Positions 26,020-36,627 are shown, numbered from the stretch's first letter. The stretch: DNA of 64,000 nt from an uncultured Rhizobium sp. (GCA_945952415.1 CAMFIF010000004.1:186001-250000); one strand, 5' to 3'. Notes: generated by a model from the letters alone, not told the origin. A program made the numbers and translations.

Positions 26020-28710
26020 GTGTCCAAATCACTCGACAGCTTCAATTGCCGTTCGACGCTCACCGTGGATGGCAAGGAATACGTCTATTACAGCCTGCCC
26101 AAGGCTGAGGCGAACGGTCTTGCCGGCGTTTCCAAGCTTCCCTATTCGATGAAGGTTCTGCTGGAGAACCTGCTGCGCAACGAAGACGGCCGCTCCGTCA
26201 CCAAAGCCGACATCGGGAGCATTGCCGCCTGGCTGAACGACAAGGGCAAGGCAGAAGCGGAAATCGCCTACCGCCCGGCCCGCGTGCTGATGCAGGACTT
26301 CACCGGCGTTCCCGCCGTCGTCGACCTTGCCGCCATGCGCGATGCCATGGTGTCGCTCGGTGGCGACCCGGAAAAGATCAACCCGCTCGTGCCCGTCGAC
26401 CTCGTCATCGACCACTCGGTCATCGTGGACGAATTCGGCACGCCCCAGGCCTTCGCCCGCAACGTCGAGCTCGAATACCAGCGCAATGGCGAGCGCTACC
26501 GCTTCCTGAAGTGGGGCCAGCAGGCCTTCAAGAACTTCCGCGTGGTTCCCCCGGGCACCGGCATCTGTCACCAGGTCAATCTCGAATATCTCGGCCAGAC
26601 GGTCTGGACCAAGGACGAGGACGGCGAGACCATTGCCTATCCGGATACCTGTGTCGGCACCGACAGCCACACGACCATGATCAATGGTCTCGGCGTTCTG
26701 GGCTGGGGCGTGGGCGGCATCGAGGCAGAGGCTGCCATGCTCGGCCAGCCGGTTTCCATGCTGCTGCCTGAAGTCATCGGCTTCCGCCTCACCGGCAAGC
26801 TCAAGGAAGGCGTGACGGCGACCGACCTGGTGCTGATGGTCGTGCAGATGCTGCGCAAGAAGGGCGTCGTCTCCAAGTTCGTCGAATTCTTCGGCCCCGG
26901 CCTCGATCACATGTCGCTCGCCGACCGTGCGACCATCGGCAACATGGGTCCGGAATATGGCGCGACCTGCGGCTTCTTCCCCGTCGATGGCGAAACGATC
27001 AACTATCTCACCATGTCCGGCCGCAAGAAGGATCGCATCGCGCTCGTCGAAGCCTATTCGAAGGCGCAGGGCATGTGGCGCGAGGGTGACGGTTCCGACC
27101 TCGTCTTCACCGACACGCTCGAACTCGACCTTGGCGATGTGGTTCCGGCCATGGCCGGCCCGAAGCGTCCGGAAGGCCGCGTCGCGCTGGAAAACATCGC
27201 AGCCGGCTTCGCCACCGCGCTTGAAAACGACTACAAGAAGCCCGGCCAGCTTTCCAACCGCTATGCGGTCGAAGGCACGGATTTCGATCTCGGCCATGGC
27301 GACGTCACCATTGCCGCCATCACCTCCTGCACCAACACCTCCAACCCCTCGGTTCTCATCGCTGCCGGCCTTCTCGCCCGCAATGCGGTGGCGAAGGGCC
27401 TGAAGTCCAAGCCCTGGGTCAAGACCTCGCTGGCACCGGGATCCCAGGTGGTCGGCGAATATCTGGAGAAGTCCGGCCTGCAGAAGGATCTGGATGCGCT
27501 CGGCTTCAACCTGGTCGGCTTCGGCTGCACGACCTGCATCGGTAATTCCGGCCCGCTGCCGGCTCCGGTTTCCAAGACCATCAACGACAAGGGTCTGATT
27601 GCCGCTGGCGTTCTGTCCGGCAACCGCAACTTCGAAGGCCGCGTCTCGCCGGACGTACAGGCCAATTATCTCGCCTCCCCGCCGCTCGTCGTCGCCTATG
27701 CGCTGGCCGGCACGGTGCAGAAGGACCTGACCCGCGAGCCGATCGGTGAAGACCAGAACGGCAACCCGGTCTATCTGAAGGACATCTGGCCGACCTCGCA
27801 CGAGATCCAGGAGTTCATCATGAAGTATGTGACCCGGGAACTCTACGAAACGAAGTATGCCGACGTCTTCAAGGGCGATGCGAACTGGCAGGCGGTCAAC
27901 GTGCCGGCTGGCCAGACCTATGCCTGGGAAGATTCTTCCACCTACGTCCAGAACCCGCCCTACTTCGTCGGCATGGGCAAGACCGGCGCCGGCGTCACCG
28001 ACATCAAGGGTGCGCGGGTACTGGGCCTCTTCGGCGACAAGATCACCACCGACCACATTTCTCCGGCCGGTTCGATCAAGGCGCAGTCGCCCGCAGGCGC
28101 TTATCTGCTCGGCCATGGCGTCGGCGTCGCCGACTTCAACCAGTACGGCACGCGTCGCGGCAATCATGAGGTGATGATGCGCGGAACCTTCGCCAACATC
28201 CGCATCCGCAACCACATGCTCGGCCCGAACGGCAAGGAAGGCGGCTACACCATCCACTATCCGTCCAAGGAAGAGATGTCGATTTATGACGCGGCCATGC
28301 AGTACAAGGCCGAGGGCGTTCCGCTCGTCATCTTTGCCGGTGTCGAATATGGCAACGGCTCCTCGCGCGACTGGGCGGCAAAGGGCACCAACCTGCTCGG
28401 CGTTCGCGCGGTGATCTCACAGTCTTTCGAGCGCATCCACCGCTCGAACCTTGTCGGCATGGGCGTCATTCCCTTCTGCTTCGAGGAAGGCACGACCTGG
28501 CAGACCCTCAATCTCAAGGGCGATGAACTCGTGACCATCGAAGGCCTCGAGAACATCAAGCCGCGCGAGAAGAAGATCGCCAAGATCACCTATGGCGACG
28601 GCACGGTGAAGGAGGTTCCGATCCTCTGCCGCATCGATACGCTGGACGAAGTCACCTACGTCAACAATGGCGGCATCCTGCAGACGGTGCTGAGAGACCT
28701 CGCCGCCTGA
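26020..28710 (+). CDS. acnA: Aconitate hydratase A
   Basis: AcnA isomerises citrate and isocitrate in the TCA cycle and can act as an RNA-binding sensor when it loses its cluster. The [4Fe-4S] ligands are Cys437 ([12 protein letters not shown]) and Cys503/Cys506 ([13 protein letters not shown]). The C-terminal swivel domain contains [11 protein letters not shown]. Length is 896 residues. The start is a GTG at 26020. A strong terminator follows. Confidence 0.97.
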   Translation: MSKSLDSFNCRSTLTVDGKEYVYYSLPKAEANGLAGVSKLPYSMKVLLENLLRNEDGRSVTKADIGSIAAWLNDKGKAEAEIAYRPARVLMQDFTGVPAVVDLAAMRDAMVSLGGDPEKINPLVPVDLVIDHSVIVDEFGTPQAFARNVELEYQRNGERYRFLKWGQQAFKNFRVVPPGTGICHQVNLEYLGQTVWTKDEDGETIAYPDTCVGTDSHTTMINGLGVLGWGVGGIEAEAAMLGQPVSMLLPEVIGFRLTGKLKEGVTATDLVLMVVQMLRKKGVVSKFVEFFGPGLDHMSLADRATIGNMGPEYGATCGFFPVDGETINYLTMSGRKKDRIALVEAYSKAQGMWREGDGSDLVFTDTLELDLGDVVPAMAGPKRPEGRVALENIAAGFATALENDYKKPGQLSNRYAVEGTDFDLGHGDVTIAAITSCTNTSNPSVLIAAGLLARNAVAKGLKSKPWVKTSLAPGSQVVGEYLEKSGLQKDLDALGFNLVGFGCTTCIGNSGPLPAPVSKTINDKGLIAAGVLSGNRNFEGRVSPDVQANYLASPPLVVAYALAGTVQKDLTREPIGEDQNGNPVYLKDIWPTSHEIQEFIMKYVTRELYETKYADVFKGDANWQAVNVPAGQTYAWEDSSTYVQNPPYFVGMGKTGAGVTDIKGARVLGLFGDKITTDHISPAGSIKAQSPAGAYLLGHGVGVADFNQYGTRRGNHEVMMRGTFANIRIRNHMLGPNGKEGGYTIHYPSKEEMSIYDAAMQYKAEGVPLVIFAGVEYGNGSSRDWAAKGTNLLGVRAVISQSFERIHRSNLVGMGVIPFCFEEGTTWQTLNLKGDELVTIEGLENIKPREKKIAKITYGDGTVKEVPILCRIDTLDEVTYVNNGGILQTVLRDLAA

Positions 28711-28737
28711 CGCGCATGAAGCCAGGCAAGAACAACA

Positions 28738-28768
28738 GGGCCGGATCTTCGCGATCCGGCCCTTTTTT
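28738..28768 (+). terminator. Intrinsic terminator after acnA
   Basis: GGGCCGGATC and GATCCGGCCC form a 10-bp stem with a 5-nt loop, followed by TTTTTT. Confidence 0.92.
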
Positions 28769-28893
28769 CATCTCACCCGAACGTGACTTTTCCCCTTGCC
28801 CTGAAGTCTGTATGAAGCCTTGATGAGCAAATGCACGCGCCCCCGCCGCCTTCCGCTTCCCGGATCTTGCGCGGTTCGCATGGACAGGGACAG

Positions 28894-29637
28894 ATGAAGC
28901 GACTGGTGATGATGGCTCTCGGAATGGCGATCCTGCCGCTTGCCGATCTGGCAAGCGCGGCGGAGGCGCTCGTGCCGAAGGGGGTCGTCGAGCTGTTCAC
29001 GTCGCAGGGTTGCTCTTCCTGCCCCAAGGCGGACGCCGCCTTCGAAAAGCTCGCCCATGACCCCTCGGTCATCGCGCTTTCCTATCATGTGGATTACTGG
29101 AACTATCTTGGCTGGAACGATACGCTGAGCACGCCCGAGAACACTCGCCGGCAGTATGATTATGCAGCCGGCCTCGGTCGGTCGAACGTCTATACGCCGC
29201 AGGCGGTTCTCAATGGTCGCGCCCATCTCAATGGCGGGGATCTCCGGGGCATCGAACAGCAGATCGGCACGCTTGCAGCCAGGCAGCAGGCGCTGGACAT
29301 TCCGGTGACGGTCGAACTCGACGAGGATTGTATCCGCATCGGCGTCGGCGCGGGAAAGGGTGCTGCCCATGTGGTGATCGCCTATTTCACGCCCGAGCTC
29401 GACGTTCGCATCGAGAAGGGCGAAAATGCTGGCAAAACCATTTCCTACCATAATGTGGTTTCGTCCATCGAAACCATCGGCATGTGGGAAGGCGAGGCGC
29501 TGAAGCTGCAATTGCCGATCGATGTTCTCGGCAAGCATGGCCGGGAGCGGGCCGCCATCCTCGTCCAGACGGAACGTCCCGGCGGGGCGCTCGGTCCGAT
29601 TCGCGGTGGAGCACTCGTTCCCGTTCCCGGCGCCTGA
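28894..29637 (+). CDS. DUF1223 thioredoxin-fold exported protein
   Basis: This 247-residue DUF1223 protein has a signal peptide (residues 1-~22, ending ASAA) and a thioredoxin-like fold whose redox motif is FTSQGCSSCPKAD (Cys40, Cys43). The family is periplasmic and of unknown function. The segment HVDYWNYLGWNDTLSTPENTRRQ is strongly characteristic. The ATG at 28894 is preceded by AGGGACAG; a longer frame from 28831 would place residues before the signal peptide. Confidence 0.9.
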   Translation: MKRLVMMALGMAILPLADLASAAEALVPKGVVELFTSQGCSSCPKADAAFEKLAHDPSVIALSYHVDYWNYLGWNDTLSTPENTRRQYDYAAGLGRSNVYTPQAVLNGRAHLNGGDLRGIEQQIGTLAARQQALDIPVTVELDEDCIRIGVGAGKGAAHVVIAYFTPELDVRIEKGENAGKTISYHNVVSSIETIGMWEGEALKLQLPIDVLGKHGRERAAILVQTERPGGALGPIRGGALVPVPGA

Positions 29638-29864
29638 GAAAGGGCCGGTCCGACCACGACTGGGCTGGGAAGGGTGAGGCCGGACCGGGACCGGTCCATA
29701 TACGCGCAACCGGTTTTCCTGGAATGCCAGAGCATTGCGGCAAGCATTCGGCATGATTGGGGCATTTCCGGATCCGTCCCCTCCACATATCGCGGCTTGC
29801 TTTTTGTCTGGTCTGAGGCAAACTGTCATGGAGTTGTCGTGAAACGTGGCGGACAAGAGCGGTC

Positions 29865-30263
29865 ATGACGGATGACGTGAAGGGCGAGGGCCGAGGGCCG
29901 GACGCAGAGGGCGCCGAAACGGTGATCGTTGATCTCCGTGCCTATCGGCAGAGCCGGGATCCCCTGCCCGTAACCTTCCACCGACGGGAGCTGGACATGA
30001 TCCTCTGGATCTATGGGCGCATGGTCGGAGAAGGCGAGTGGAAGGACTATGCCATCGACCACCTGAAGGACCGAGCGGTGTTTTCCGTGTTCAAGCGTTC
30101 GGGCGAGATGCCGCTCTACCGCATTGAGAAAAACCCCAAACTGTCTGCGAAACAGGGCGCCTATTCTGTCACCAATACCCATGGCATGATTCTCAAGCGC
30201 GGCCATGATCTGAAGCAGGTGCTCAAGGTCTTCGACAAGGCCCTGAAGCTGATCGACCCTTGA
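29865..30263 (+). CDS. DUF2794 domain-containing protein
   Basis: This is a cytoplasmic protein of 132 residues. The pattern DLRAYRQSRDPLPVTFHRRELDMILWIYGRMVGEGEWKDYAIDHL followed by VFSVFKRSGEMPLYRIEKNPKL matches DUF2794, a family confined mainly to Alphaproteobacteria with no known function. There are no signal or membrane segments. It follows a 227-bp gap after DUF1223 in which I see no gene. Confidence 0.88.
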   Translation: MTDDVKGEGRGPDAEGAETVIVDLRAYRQSRDPLPVTFHRRELDMILWIYGRMVGEGEWKDYAIDHLKDRAVFSVFKRSGEMPLYRIEKNPKLSAKQGAYSVTNTHGMILKRGHDLKQVLKVFDKALKLIDP

Positions 30264-30283
30264 AGGACATGATGGCGGACAGC

Positions 30284-30311
30284 AAAAAGGCGGCCCGGGG
30301 CCGCCTTTTTT
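30284..30311. terminator. Bidirectional terminator between DUF2794 and the BAX-inhibitor gene
   Basis: AAAAAGGCGGC and GCCGCCTTTTT form an 11-bp stem around CCGGG. It serves both convergent genes. Confidence 0.9.
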
Positions 30312-30334
30312 CGTATTCCATCCGCCGAAGCGCA

Positions 30335-31078
30335 TCAGTTGCGGCTGTTGCCGAGGAAGCGCAGCAGGAAGAGGAAGAGGTTGATGAAATCCAGATAGAG
30401 CTGGAGAGCACCCATGATGGCCTTGCGGCCGGCCATGTCGGCACCATCGCCCTCGTAGTAGGATTCCTTGATCTTCTGCGTATCCCAGGCGGTGAGGCCG
30501 GCAAAGACCAGGACGCCCACAACCGAGATGGCGAAGTTCAGCGCCGAGGATGCGAGGAAGATGTTCACCAGCGAGGCAATCAGCAGACCGAAGAGGCCCA
30601 TGACCAGGAAAGAGCCCATGGCCGTCAGGTCACGCTTCGTCGTGTAGCCGTAGAGGGACAGCGCGCCGAAGGAGGCGGCCGAGACGAAGAATGTCTGGAC
30701 GATGCTCTGGCCGGTATAGACCGCAAAGATCGATGAAAGCGAAAGACCCATCAGGCCTGCATAGACCCAGAAGGAGGTCTGGGCGGCCGATACGCTCATG
30801 GAGTTGATTCGGATGCTCAGGAAAAACACCATGGCGAGCGGGGCGAGCATGACCACCCAGCGCAGCGGGCTCAGGTAGATCGCGTTGCCGAAAGCCGTCA
30901 GCTCACCACCCGGCCCGAAGGCGGCGGAGAAGGTACCGTAAGCCGCGATGCCCGTGATGACCAGGCCCAGTGCCATCAGATTATAGACCTTCAGCATGTA
31001 GCTGCGCAGGCCTTCGTCAATCACCGCTCCGGTCTGGGCACTTGCCGTGCGGTTCTGGAAGTCGCGAAGATCAGCCAT
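30335..31078 (-). CDS. BAX inhibitor-1 (YccA/YbhL) family membrane protein
   Basis: This is a seven-span inner-membrane protein of the BI-1 family, some members of which are pH-sensitive calcium leak channels. The family features are the MSVSAAQTSFWVYAGLMGLSLSSIF stretch and the C-terminal GALQLYLDFINLFLFLLRFLG with the conserved Asp. The start MADLRDFQNR at 31078 has AGAGGATAAA upstream. Length is 247 residues. Its physiological role in rhizobia is not established. Confidence 0.92.
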   Translation of the reverse strand: MADLRDFQNRTASAQTGAVIDEGLRSYMLKVYNLMALGLVITGIAAYGTFSAAFGPGGELTAFGNAIYLSPLRWVVMLAPLAMVFFLSIRINSMSVSAAQTSFWVYAGLMGLSLSSIFAVYTGQSIVQTFFVSAASFGALSLYGYTTKRDLTAMGSFLVMGLFGLLIASLVNIFLASSALNFAISVVGVLVFAGLTAWDTQKIKESYYEGDGADMAGRKAIMGALQLYLDFINLFLFLLRFLGNSRN

Positions 31079-31219
31079 TTTATCCTCTTTGAAAGCTCCG
31101 GCACCGTTCGTCATCGAACTGGCTGCTGGCGGAGCCACAGCATACCTGTATGCAATATGAGGTGGTGGCGAAACACTTACAAGTGGTTTCGCGTCGAATC
31201 TCGCGCTTCTCCCTGACGG

Positions 31220-33766
31220 CTAGAGTTCGCGCAGATGGGGTGCCGCGCGCTGGCCGAGAATGCGCCATGTGCCGGCAAGACCGATCCCCACGGTGATGCA
31301 AAGCCCGATGGCGAGGGTGGCGAGCATCGTGAGGGTATCGAAGGAGAAGGGGAGCTTCATGATGCGGGTGATCACGTACCAGGCCGAAAAGCCTCCCGAC
31401 AGTGCGGCAAAAAGCGCCGTCGAAGCGCCGAGGATACCATATTCCAGCACATAGGTTCGGATAAGCATGAGGCGGGTGGCGCCCAGCGTCTTCAGCACCA
31501 CGGCATCATGAAGGCGCGCCCGGTTGCCGGCCGCAAGCGCGCCGGCAAGCACAAGCACCGAGGTGACGAGGGCAATGGCTGCCGCCGCACGGATGGCATT
31601 GGCAAGCCGTCCCGTAAGCGCCGCCACCGTATCCAGCGCATCCTTGACCCGGATCGAGGTTACTGCGGGATAGGTGGAGGCTGCCGCCCGCATCAGCTCG
31701 CGCTCCTGTTCCAGGCTCATGTCCGGCTTGGTGATGGTGGCAAGCCATGCATGCGGTGCGCCCTTGAATGTGCTCGGGGAGAAAACCATGACGAAATTGA
31801 TCGACATGGAATCCCACTGGACCGTCCGCAGATTGGCGATCCGGGCGGTGATGCGGCGGCCGAGCACGTTGACGGTAATCGTGTCGCCGCGCTTCAGCCC
31901 GAGCTGGCCGGCTTCTTCCGCGGAGAAGGAGACGAGCGGTTCGCCCGCATAGTCTTTCTGCCACCAGTCTCCCTCGGTCAGCTTGGCATTGGCGGGAAGC
32001 GCTTCCGAATAGGTGATGCCGCGGTCGCCGTTCAAAACCCATTTGCCCTCCGGGGCGACCGACAGTTTCGAAATATCGGTGCCGTTCAGCGCGACGATGC
32101 GGCCGCGCAGCATGGGCACTGCCTCGATCTTGCCGCCCTTGGCCTTTTCGGCAAGGAGCGCCGAAAAGCCCTCTTTATCCCTCGACTGTATGTCGATGAA
32201 GAAGAAGTTGGGCGCCTTCTCCGCAAGCGTCCCCGTCAGCTGGCTTCGCAGGTTGACGTCGATCAGCGACAGGCCGACGAGCAGGGCCAGACCGAGCCCG
32301 AGGGAGAGGACAACCGGGCCGGTGAGCGCCCCGGGCCTGTGGATGTTGCCGATCGCCATCCGCAGCGCCGTGGAGCGCGGTCGGGGTACGCGCCTTGCGA
32401 GCGCCGCCACGCCCCGGCCGACCAGTCGGAGGGCCACGAAGCCGATTGCAATCGCCACCAGCGCATTGACTGCGATCCGCCTGTCGGCGGCCGTCAGGAT
32501 GGCAAGCGCCGCAAGGGCCGCCAGCGCCAGCCCCAGCATGGCGAGATCCCGCATTGCCGGCCAGCCTTCGGCGGCCGCATCGCCATCGCGAAAGAGCGTG
32601 ACTGCCGAGATCCGCCGCGCCGCGCCGAGCGGCAGGATGGAAAAGGCGACGGTCGTGAGCAGGCCAAAGCCGGTGGCGAGCGCCAGCGCTGCCGGGAAAA
32701 GCTGGAAGGACGTGTCGACCGGGAGGATGCTTGCGAGATAGGGCATGGCAATCGTCGGCGCGAACACCCCGATCGCCAGGCCAATGGCAATGCCGAGCAG
32801 CGCGACCAGCATGACCTGGGTGAAATAGATGCCGGTTATCAGGCCTGCCGGCGCGCCCAGGCACTTGAAGGTGGCAATGGTGGTGCGGCGCGATTCAAGA
32901 TAGGCCCGCACCGCATTGCCGATGCCCACACCGCCGACGATCAGAGCCGTGAGGCCGACCAGCGTCAGGAACTGCGTGAAGCGGTTGATGTTCTCGCCGA
33001 GCGCCGGGGCCGCATTGCGACTGCTGCGAATGGACCAGCCGGCATCGGGAAAGGTGGTGTCGGCGGTTTTTGCCAGCGCCTTCGTATCGGTAGAGGCGGG
33101 CAGGCGCAGGCGATAGGCCTCCTTGGTCAGGCTGCCGACCTGCACGAGGCCCGTGCTGGCCAGCCCCTCATGGGACAGCATCAGCCGAGGGGCAAATCCG
33201 AAGCCTTCGGAGACCGCATCCGGCTCGTTTTCCAGAAGGCCCGTGATGGTAACGACCGCATTGCCGAGAAGAACCTGATCTCCCACCCGAAGAGAGAGCC
33301 GGTCGAGCAGGCCCTGCTGGGCGATTGCGCCGTAAACGCCCTTCTGATCGGCTGCCAGAAGCGCCTTCAGGTCCTTGGCCGGCGCGGTCGCCACGGCACC
33401 GTAGAGCGGATAGGCGGCATCGACCGCCTTCAATTCGGCCAGCGACTGGTCGGTGCCGTCCGCACGGCGAACCATGGATCGGAGGGTCGTCGTATGGGAG
33501 ACCGTGCCGTTCTTTTCGAGCCAGGCGCGCTCTTCCGCGGTTGCCTGCCGGTTGGTGAGTTCGAACCTTATATCGCCCGCCAGCAACTGCCGGCCTTCGG
33601 TTGCCATGGTCTGCTGGACAGTGGCGGAGATGGAGTTGATGGCTGCAATGGCGCCTGTGCCAAGGGCGATACAGGCGATGAAAACGAGGAAGCCGCGAAG
33701 GCCGCCGCGCATTTCCCTGAGCGCGAAGCGGAGCGCGAGGCCGAAGGAAAAGGCAGGCCCGATCAT
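31220..33766 (-). CDS. FtsX-type ABC transporter permease (YbbP family)
   Basis: This large permease of 848 residues has an N-terminal membrane helix (~20-40), a periplasmic MacB-like domain, and two FtsX blocks plus extra central helices (about ten spans in total). It matches YbbP, predicted to act with YbbA in extracting lipids or esters at the inner membrane. Its start overlaps the ATPase stop by 4 bp. The pair is divergent from the tesA-type esterase, the same trio found together in E. coli. Confidence 0.93.
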   Translation of the reverse strand: MIGPAFSFGLALRFALREMRGGLRGFLVFIACIALGTGAIAAINSISATVQQTMATEGRQLLAGDIRFELTNRQATAEERAWLEKNGTVSHTTTLRSMVRRADGTDQSLAELKAVDAAYPLYGAVATAPAKDLKALLAADQKGVYGAIAQQGLLDRLSLRVGDQVLLGNAVVTITGLLENEPDAVSEGFGFAPRLMLSHEGLASTGLVQVGSLTKEAYRLRLPASTDTKALAKTADTTFPDAGWSIRSSRNAAPALGENINRFTQFLTLVGLTALIVGGVGIGNAVRAYLESRRTTIATFKCLGAPAGLITGIYFTQVMLVALLGIAIGLAIGVFAPTIAMPYLASILPVDTSFQLFPAALALATGFGLLTTVAFSILPLGAARRISAVTLFRDGDAAAEGWPAMRDLAMLGLALAALAALAILTAADRRIAVNALVAIAIGFVALRLVGRGVAALARRVPRPRSTALRMAIGNIHRPGALTGPVVLSLGLGLALLVGLSLIDVNLRSQLTGTLAEKAPNFFFIDIQSRDKEGFSALLAEKAKGGKIEAVPMLRGRIVALNGTDISKLSVAPEGKWVLNGDRGITYSEALPANAKLTEGDWWQKDYAGEPLVSFSAEEAGQLGLKRGDTITVNVLGRRITARIANLRTVQWDSMSINFVMVFSPSTFKGAPHAWLATITKPDMSLEQERELMRAAASTYPAVTSIRVKDALDTVAALTGRLANAIRAAAAIALVTSVLVLAGALAAGNRARLHDAVVLKTLGATRLMLIRTYVLEYGILGASTALFAALSGGFSAWYVITRIMKLPFSFDTLTMLATLAIGLCITVGIGLAGTWRILGQRAAPHLREL

Positions 33767-34464
33767 GCAAGCGCCCTTTCCGGGGCGGGTACGGCGGCTG
33801 CTATCCGGCCCGATTGCATTTGCACCTGTCTTTCGCACCGGGCGGCCAGCGAGGGATCATGGGTGACGAGCAGCATGGTCATCGCCCTCTCGCGCTGCTT
33901 TGCAAAGAGGAGGTCTGCAATACGGGCCCCGGTTTCCCCATCAAGATTGCCGGTGGGCTCGTCGGCGATGAGAAGCGAGGGCTCCGGGGCGAGCGCGCGG
34001 GCAATCGCCACCCGCTGCTGCTCGCCGCCCGAAAGCTGGCCCGGATAGTGGTGCAGCCTCTCGCCGAGCCCGACGGAGGCCATCTCCCGGGCCGCACGGT
34101 CGAAGGCATCGGGCACGCCGGCAAGCTCCAGCGGCACGGCGACATTCTCAAGCGCGGTCATGTTGGGGATCAGGTGGAAGGACTGGAAGACGATGCCGAT
34201 ATTGCGTCCGCGAAAAGCAGCCAGCCCATCCTCGCTCATCGCGTGCAGCGCGTGCCCGGCGATGTCGAGCGTGCCGCTGTCCAGCCGTTCGAGGCCGGCA
34301 AGAACCATGAGGAGCGTCGACTTGCCCGAGCCTGAGGGACCGACAATGCCCACGGCCTGCCCCCGGGCAATGGCCAGATCCACCGATTTCAGGACATGGA
34401 CGCGGGCGGCATCCCGGCCCAGCGTCAGATCGGCGTTTTTGAGCTCTATGATCGTTTCACTCAT
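33763..34464 (-). CDS. ABC transporter ATP-binding protein (YbbA family)
   Basis: This is a LolD/MacB-type ATPase of 233 residues with Walker A GPSGSGKS, the Q-loop region FQSFHLIPNMTALENV, signature LSGGEQQRVAIARAL and Walker B LLIADEPTGNLD. It pairs with the overlapping FtsX-type permease downstream. Divergence from tesA over 65 bp suggests a shared regulatory region. Confidence 0.95.
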   Translation of the reverse strand: MSETIIELKNADLTLGRDAARVHVLKSVDLAIARGQAVGIVGPSGSGKSTLLMVLAGLERLDSGTLDIAGHALHAMSEDGLAAFRGRNIGIVFQSFHLIPNMTALENVAVPLELAGVPDAFDRAAREMASVGLGERLHHYPGQLSGGEQQRVAIARALAPEPSLLIADEPTGNLDGETGARIADLLFAKQRERAMTMLLVTHDPSLAARCERQVQMQSGRIAAAVPAPERALA

Positions 34465-34529
34465 GGAGGGGCGGTCCTATATAGAGATGGAACGGGGCGA
34501 TGCGCCTCAGCCTAGGTAAGGTGGTCCTC

Positions 34530-35174
34530 ATGCGGTTTAAAGCGCTTGTCCGATTTTGTTTGATGACGATCCTGTTATCTCCTGCGCTCGCTGCAGCAAA
34601 GGCCGCTCCGCTGAAGCTCGTGGCCTTCGGCGACAGCCTGATGGCCGGCTATGAATTGCCGGCCGCCGATGCCTATCCCGCCAAACTCGCGGCCGCCCTG
34701 AAGGCCGCGGGCCTGGATGTGGTGATCGAAAATGGCGCGGTTTCCGGCGATACGACGGCGGACGGTCTTGCCCGTCTCGACTGGACCATTCCCGACGACA
34801 CCGACGGGGTGCTTCTGGAGCTCGGGGCGAATGATGCGCTGAGAGGGGTTTCCCCCGTCGAAACCCGCAACAATCTCAAGGCCATGCTCGATCAGCTCCG
34901 CAAGCGCGGCATTCCGGTCATGCTGTTCGGCATGCTCGCGCCGCCGAACATGGGAAAGGACTATGCGGAGGCTTTCAACCGCATCTATCCGGAACTTGCA
35001 GCCGAGCACGGGGTTTCCCTCTATCCGTTTTTCCTGGACGGCGTCATCACGGACAGCGCCCTCAAGCTCTCGGACGGCATGCATCCCAATGCCAAGGGGG
35101 TGGACAGGCTGGTCGAGAAAACCCTTCCGGACGTGCAATCCTTTGTGCACACCCTAAAGCCACGCGCAAAGTAG
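34530..35174 (+). CDS. tesA: SGNH hydrolase: arylesterase / acyl-CoA thioesterase I type
   Basis: This periplasmic GDSL-family esterase corresponds to TesA/lysophospholipase L1. The signal peptide covers residues 1-~23. The four SGNH blocks are visible: Ser36 (AFGDSLMAGY), Gly73 (GAVSGDTT), Asn101 (LGANDALRG) and Asp182/His185 (SDGMHPNAKG). The start at 34530 follows AAGGTGG and gives a normal signal peptide; an ATG at 34500 is an alternative. Confidence 0.92.
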   Translation: MRFKALVRFCLMTILLSPALAAAKAAPLKLVAFGDSLMAGYELPAADAYPAKLAAALKAAGLDVVIENGAVSGDTTADGLARLDWTIPDDTDGVLLELGANDALRGVSPVETRNNLKAMLDQLRKRGIPVMLFGMLAPPNMGKDYAEAFNRIYPELAAEHGVSLYPFFLDGVITDSALKLSDGMHPNAKGVDRLVEKTLPDVQSFVHTLKPRAK

Positions 35175-35241
35175 GGATTGCACAGTGGCTGCATGCATGA
35201 TTCGGTGAAGCTGTTCTGTAAAGATTCGGGGAGGCCTCGAT

Positions 35242-35817
35242 ATGCCGAGACTGTTCACTGCCCTCGAAATCCCGCGCCAGGCGGCGCTCAGCCTCTCCCT
35301 TCTTCGTGGTGGTCTTCCAGGTGCCCGCTGGATCGATGTGGAAAACTACCACATCACCCTGCGCTTCATCGGCGACGTGGACGGGCGCACGGCCGATGAA
35401 ATCGTTGACCGGCTGGATCGGATCGACCGCCCCGAGTTCCAGCTCAATCTTACCGGAACCGGCTCCTTTGGCTCGCGCAAGCCTCATTCGGTCTGGGCCG
35501 GCGTTACCCATGAGCCGGACATGTATGCGCTCCAGGCGGAAATCGAGCGCATCTGCCAGAGGATCGGCCTGCCGCCGGATCCCCGGAAGTTCTCCCCCCA
35601 TGTCACGCTGGCCCGGCTGAAATCCTCGCGGGTCGATGACGTGGTCCACTATCTGCAGGAGCGCAGCAACTTCCTGACGTCGCCTTTCACGGTGTCCCGC
35701 TTCGTGCTTCTCTCCTCGCGGGAGTCGGTGGGCGGCGGTCCTTACATCACGGAAGAGGTCTTCTCCCTCCGGGAGGCTTCCCAACCCGCCGTTCCGGAGC
35801 ATTTCCTGCACCCATGA
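35242..35817 (+). CDS. thpR: RNA 2',3'-cyclic phosphodiesterase (2H family)
   Basis: ThpR opens 2',3'-cyclic phosphates at RNA ends. The two catalytic HxTx motifs are HITLRFIG (~residue 37) and HVTLARLK (~residue 120). Length is 191 residues. The start has GGGAGG upstream. The stop overlaps the phhB start by 4 bp. Confidence 0.93.
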   Translation: MPRLFTALEIPRQAALSLSLLRGGLPGARWIDVENYHITLRFIGDVDGRTADEIVDRLDRIDRPEFQLNLTGTGSFGSRKPHSVWAGVTHEPDMYALQAEIERICQRIGLPPDPRKFSPHVTLARLKSSRVDDVVHYLQERSNFLTSPFTVSRFVLLSSRESVGGGPYITEEVFSLREASQPAVPEHFLHP

Positions 35818-36143
35818 CCATCCCCCGCGCGCGAACGCCCGATTATGCCATGCTCGATCCGGCCGCCGTCGATACGGCGCTGGAGAGCCTGCCGGGCTGG
35901 AGCGTGACAGAAAGCGGCCGGGCCTTGCGACGGGTCTTCCAGTTCAAGAATTTCACCGATGCCTTCGGCTTCATGACGGAAGCGGCACTCCTGGCCGAAA
36001 AGATCAATCACCATCCGGAATGGTCGAATATCTATGGGAAGGTGGATGTTCTGTTGACGACCCATGCCACGGGCGGCATCACCGATTTCGATGTCCACAT
36101 GGCCGTGATGATGAACCGTGCCGCCGCCCGGCGGGGCATCTGA
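35814..36143 (+). CDS. phhB: 4a-hydroxytetrahydrobiopterin dehydratase
   Basis: This pterin-4a-carbinolamine dehydratase has 109 residues. The signature NHHPEWSNIYGKVDVLLTTH carries the catalytic His pair. It normally recycles the cofactor of phenylalanine hydroxylase, but no hydroxylase gene is in the window; in many bacteria PCD proteins have other or unknown roles. It is translationally coupled to thpR through ATGA. Confidence 0.94.
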   Translation: MTIPRARTPDYAMLDPAAVDTALESLPGWSVTESGRALRRVFQFKNFTDAFGFMTEAALLAEKINHHPEWSNIYGKVDVLLTTHATGGITDFDVHMAVMMNRAAARRGI

Positions 36144-36240
36144 GCAATCCGACGCCTTACCCCCTGCGCCCTGAATTTGAAAAATGGGCACCGGCGCACC
36201 ATATCCTTTGGCAAGGCTGATTACCGAGGTGCGCTGTCCC

Positions 36241-36627
36241 ATGGACGACATCAAATATGGCGAGATCCTTCTGCCCGGCGACGACGAGACGATCGACCGC
36301 CGGGAAAAGACCGTGCGGGAAAAGTTCTGGACGGTGCTGCGCAAATCGGCGCGGCGCATTCCCTTTGCCCGGGATGCGGTCGCTGCCTTCTACTGCGCGG
36401 TCGATCCGGCCACCCCGCGCCGGGTGAAGGGCATATTGCTCGCGGCGCTTGCCTATTTCATCATGCCGCTCGATGCCATCCCCGATGTGTTCACCGTCAT
36501 CGGCTTCACCGACGACCTTGCGGTGTTGACCACCGCCATTGCCATGGTGCGCGGCCACATGCGGGAAGACCATTATGCGCTCGCCGACCGGGCGCTTGCC
36601 GATCCGATCGAGCCGCCGAAGGATTGA
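36241..36627 (+). CDS. YkvA family (DUF1232) membrane protein
   Basis: This 128-residue DUF1232 protein has the core AALAYFIMPLDAIPDVFTVIGFTDDLAVLTTAI, which forms the conserved hydrophobic hairpin with Asp residues. The function is unknown. The start MDDIKYGEIL at 36241 was chosen because an upstream in-frame ATG (36184) has no ribosome binding site. Confidence 0.88.
   Translation: MDDIKYGEILLPGDDETIDRREKTVREKFWTVLRKSARRIPFARDAVAAFYCAVDPATPRRVKGILLAALAYFIMPLDAIPDVFTVIGFTDDLAVLTTAIAMVRGHMREDHYALADRALADPIEPPKD

Noticed and set aside
26029..28257. A 742-codon open frame antisense to acnA
   Set aside because: It is a high-GC shadow of acnA, with no ribosome binding site and no domain pattern.
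31235..34048. A 937-codon open frame antisense to the ybbP permease
   Set aside because: Its frame follows the wobble positions of ybbP in GC-rich DNA and its translation is low-complexity His/Arg/Gly. The permease on the other strand has full family motifs.
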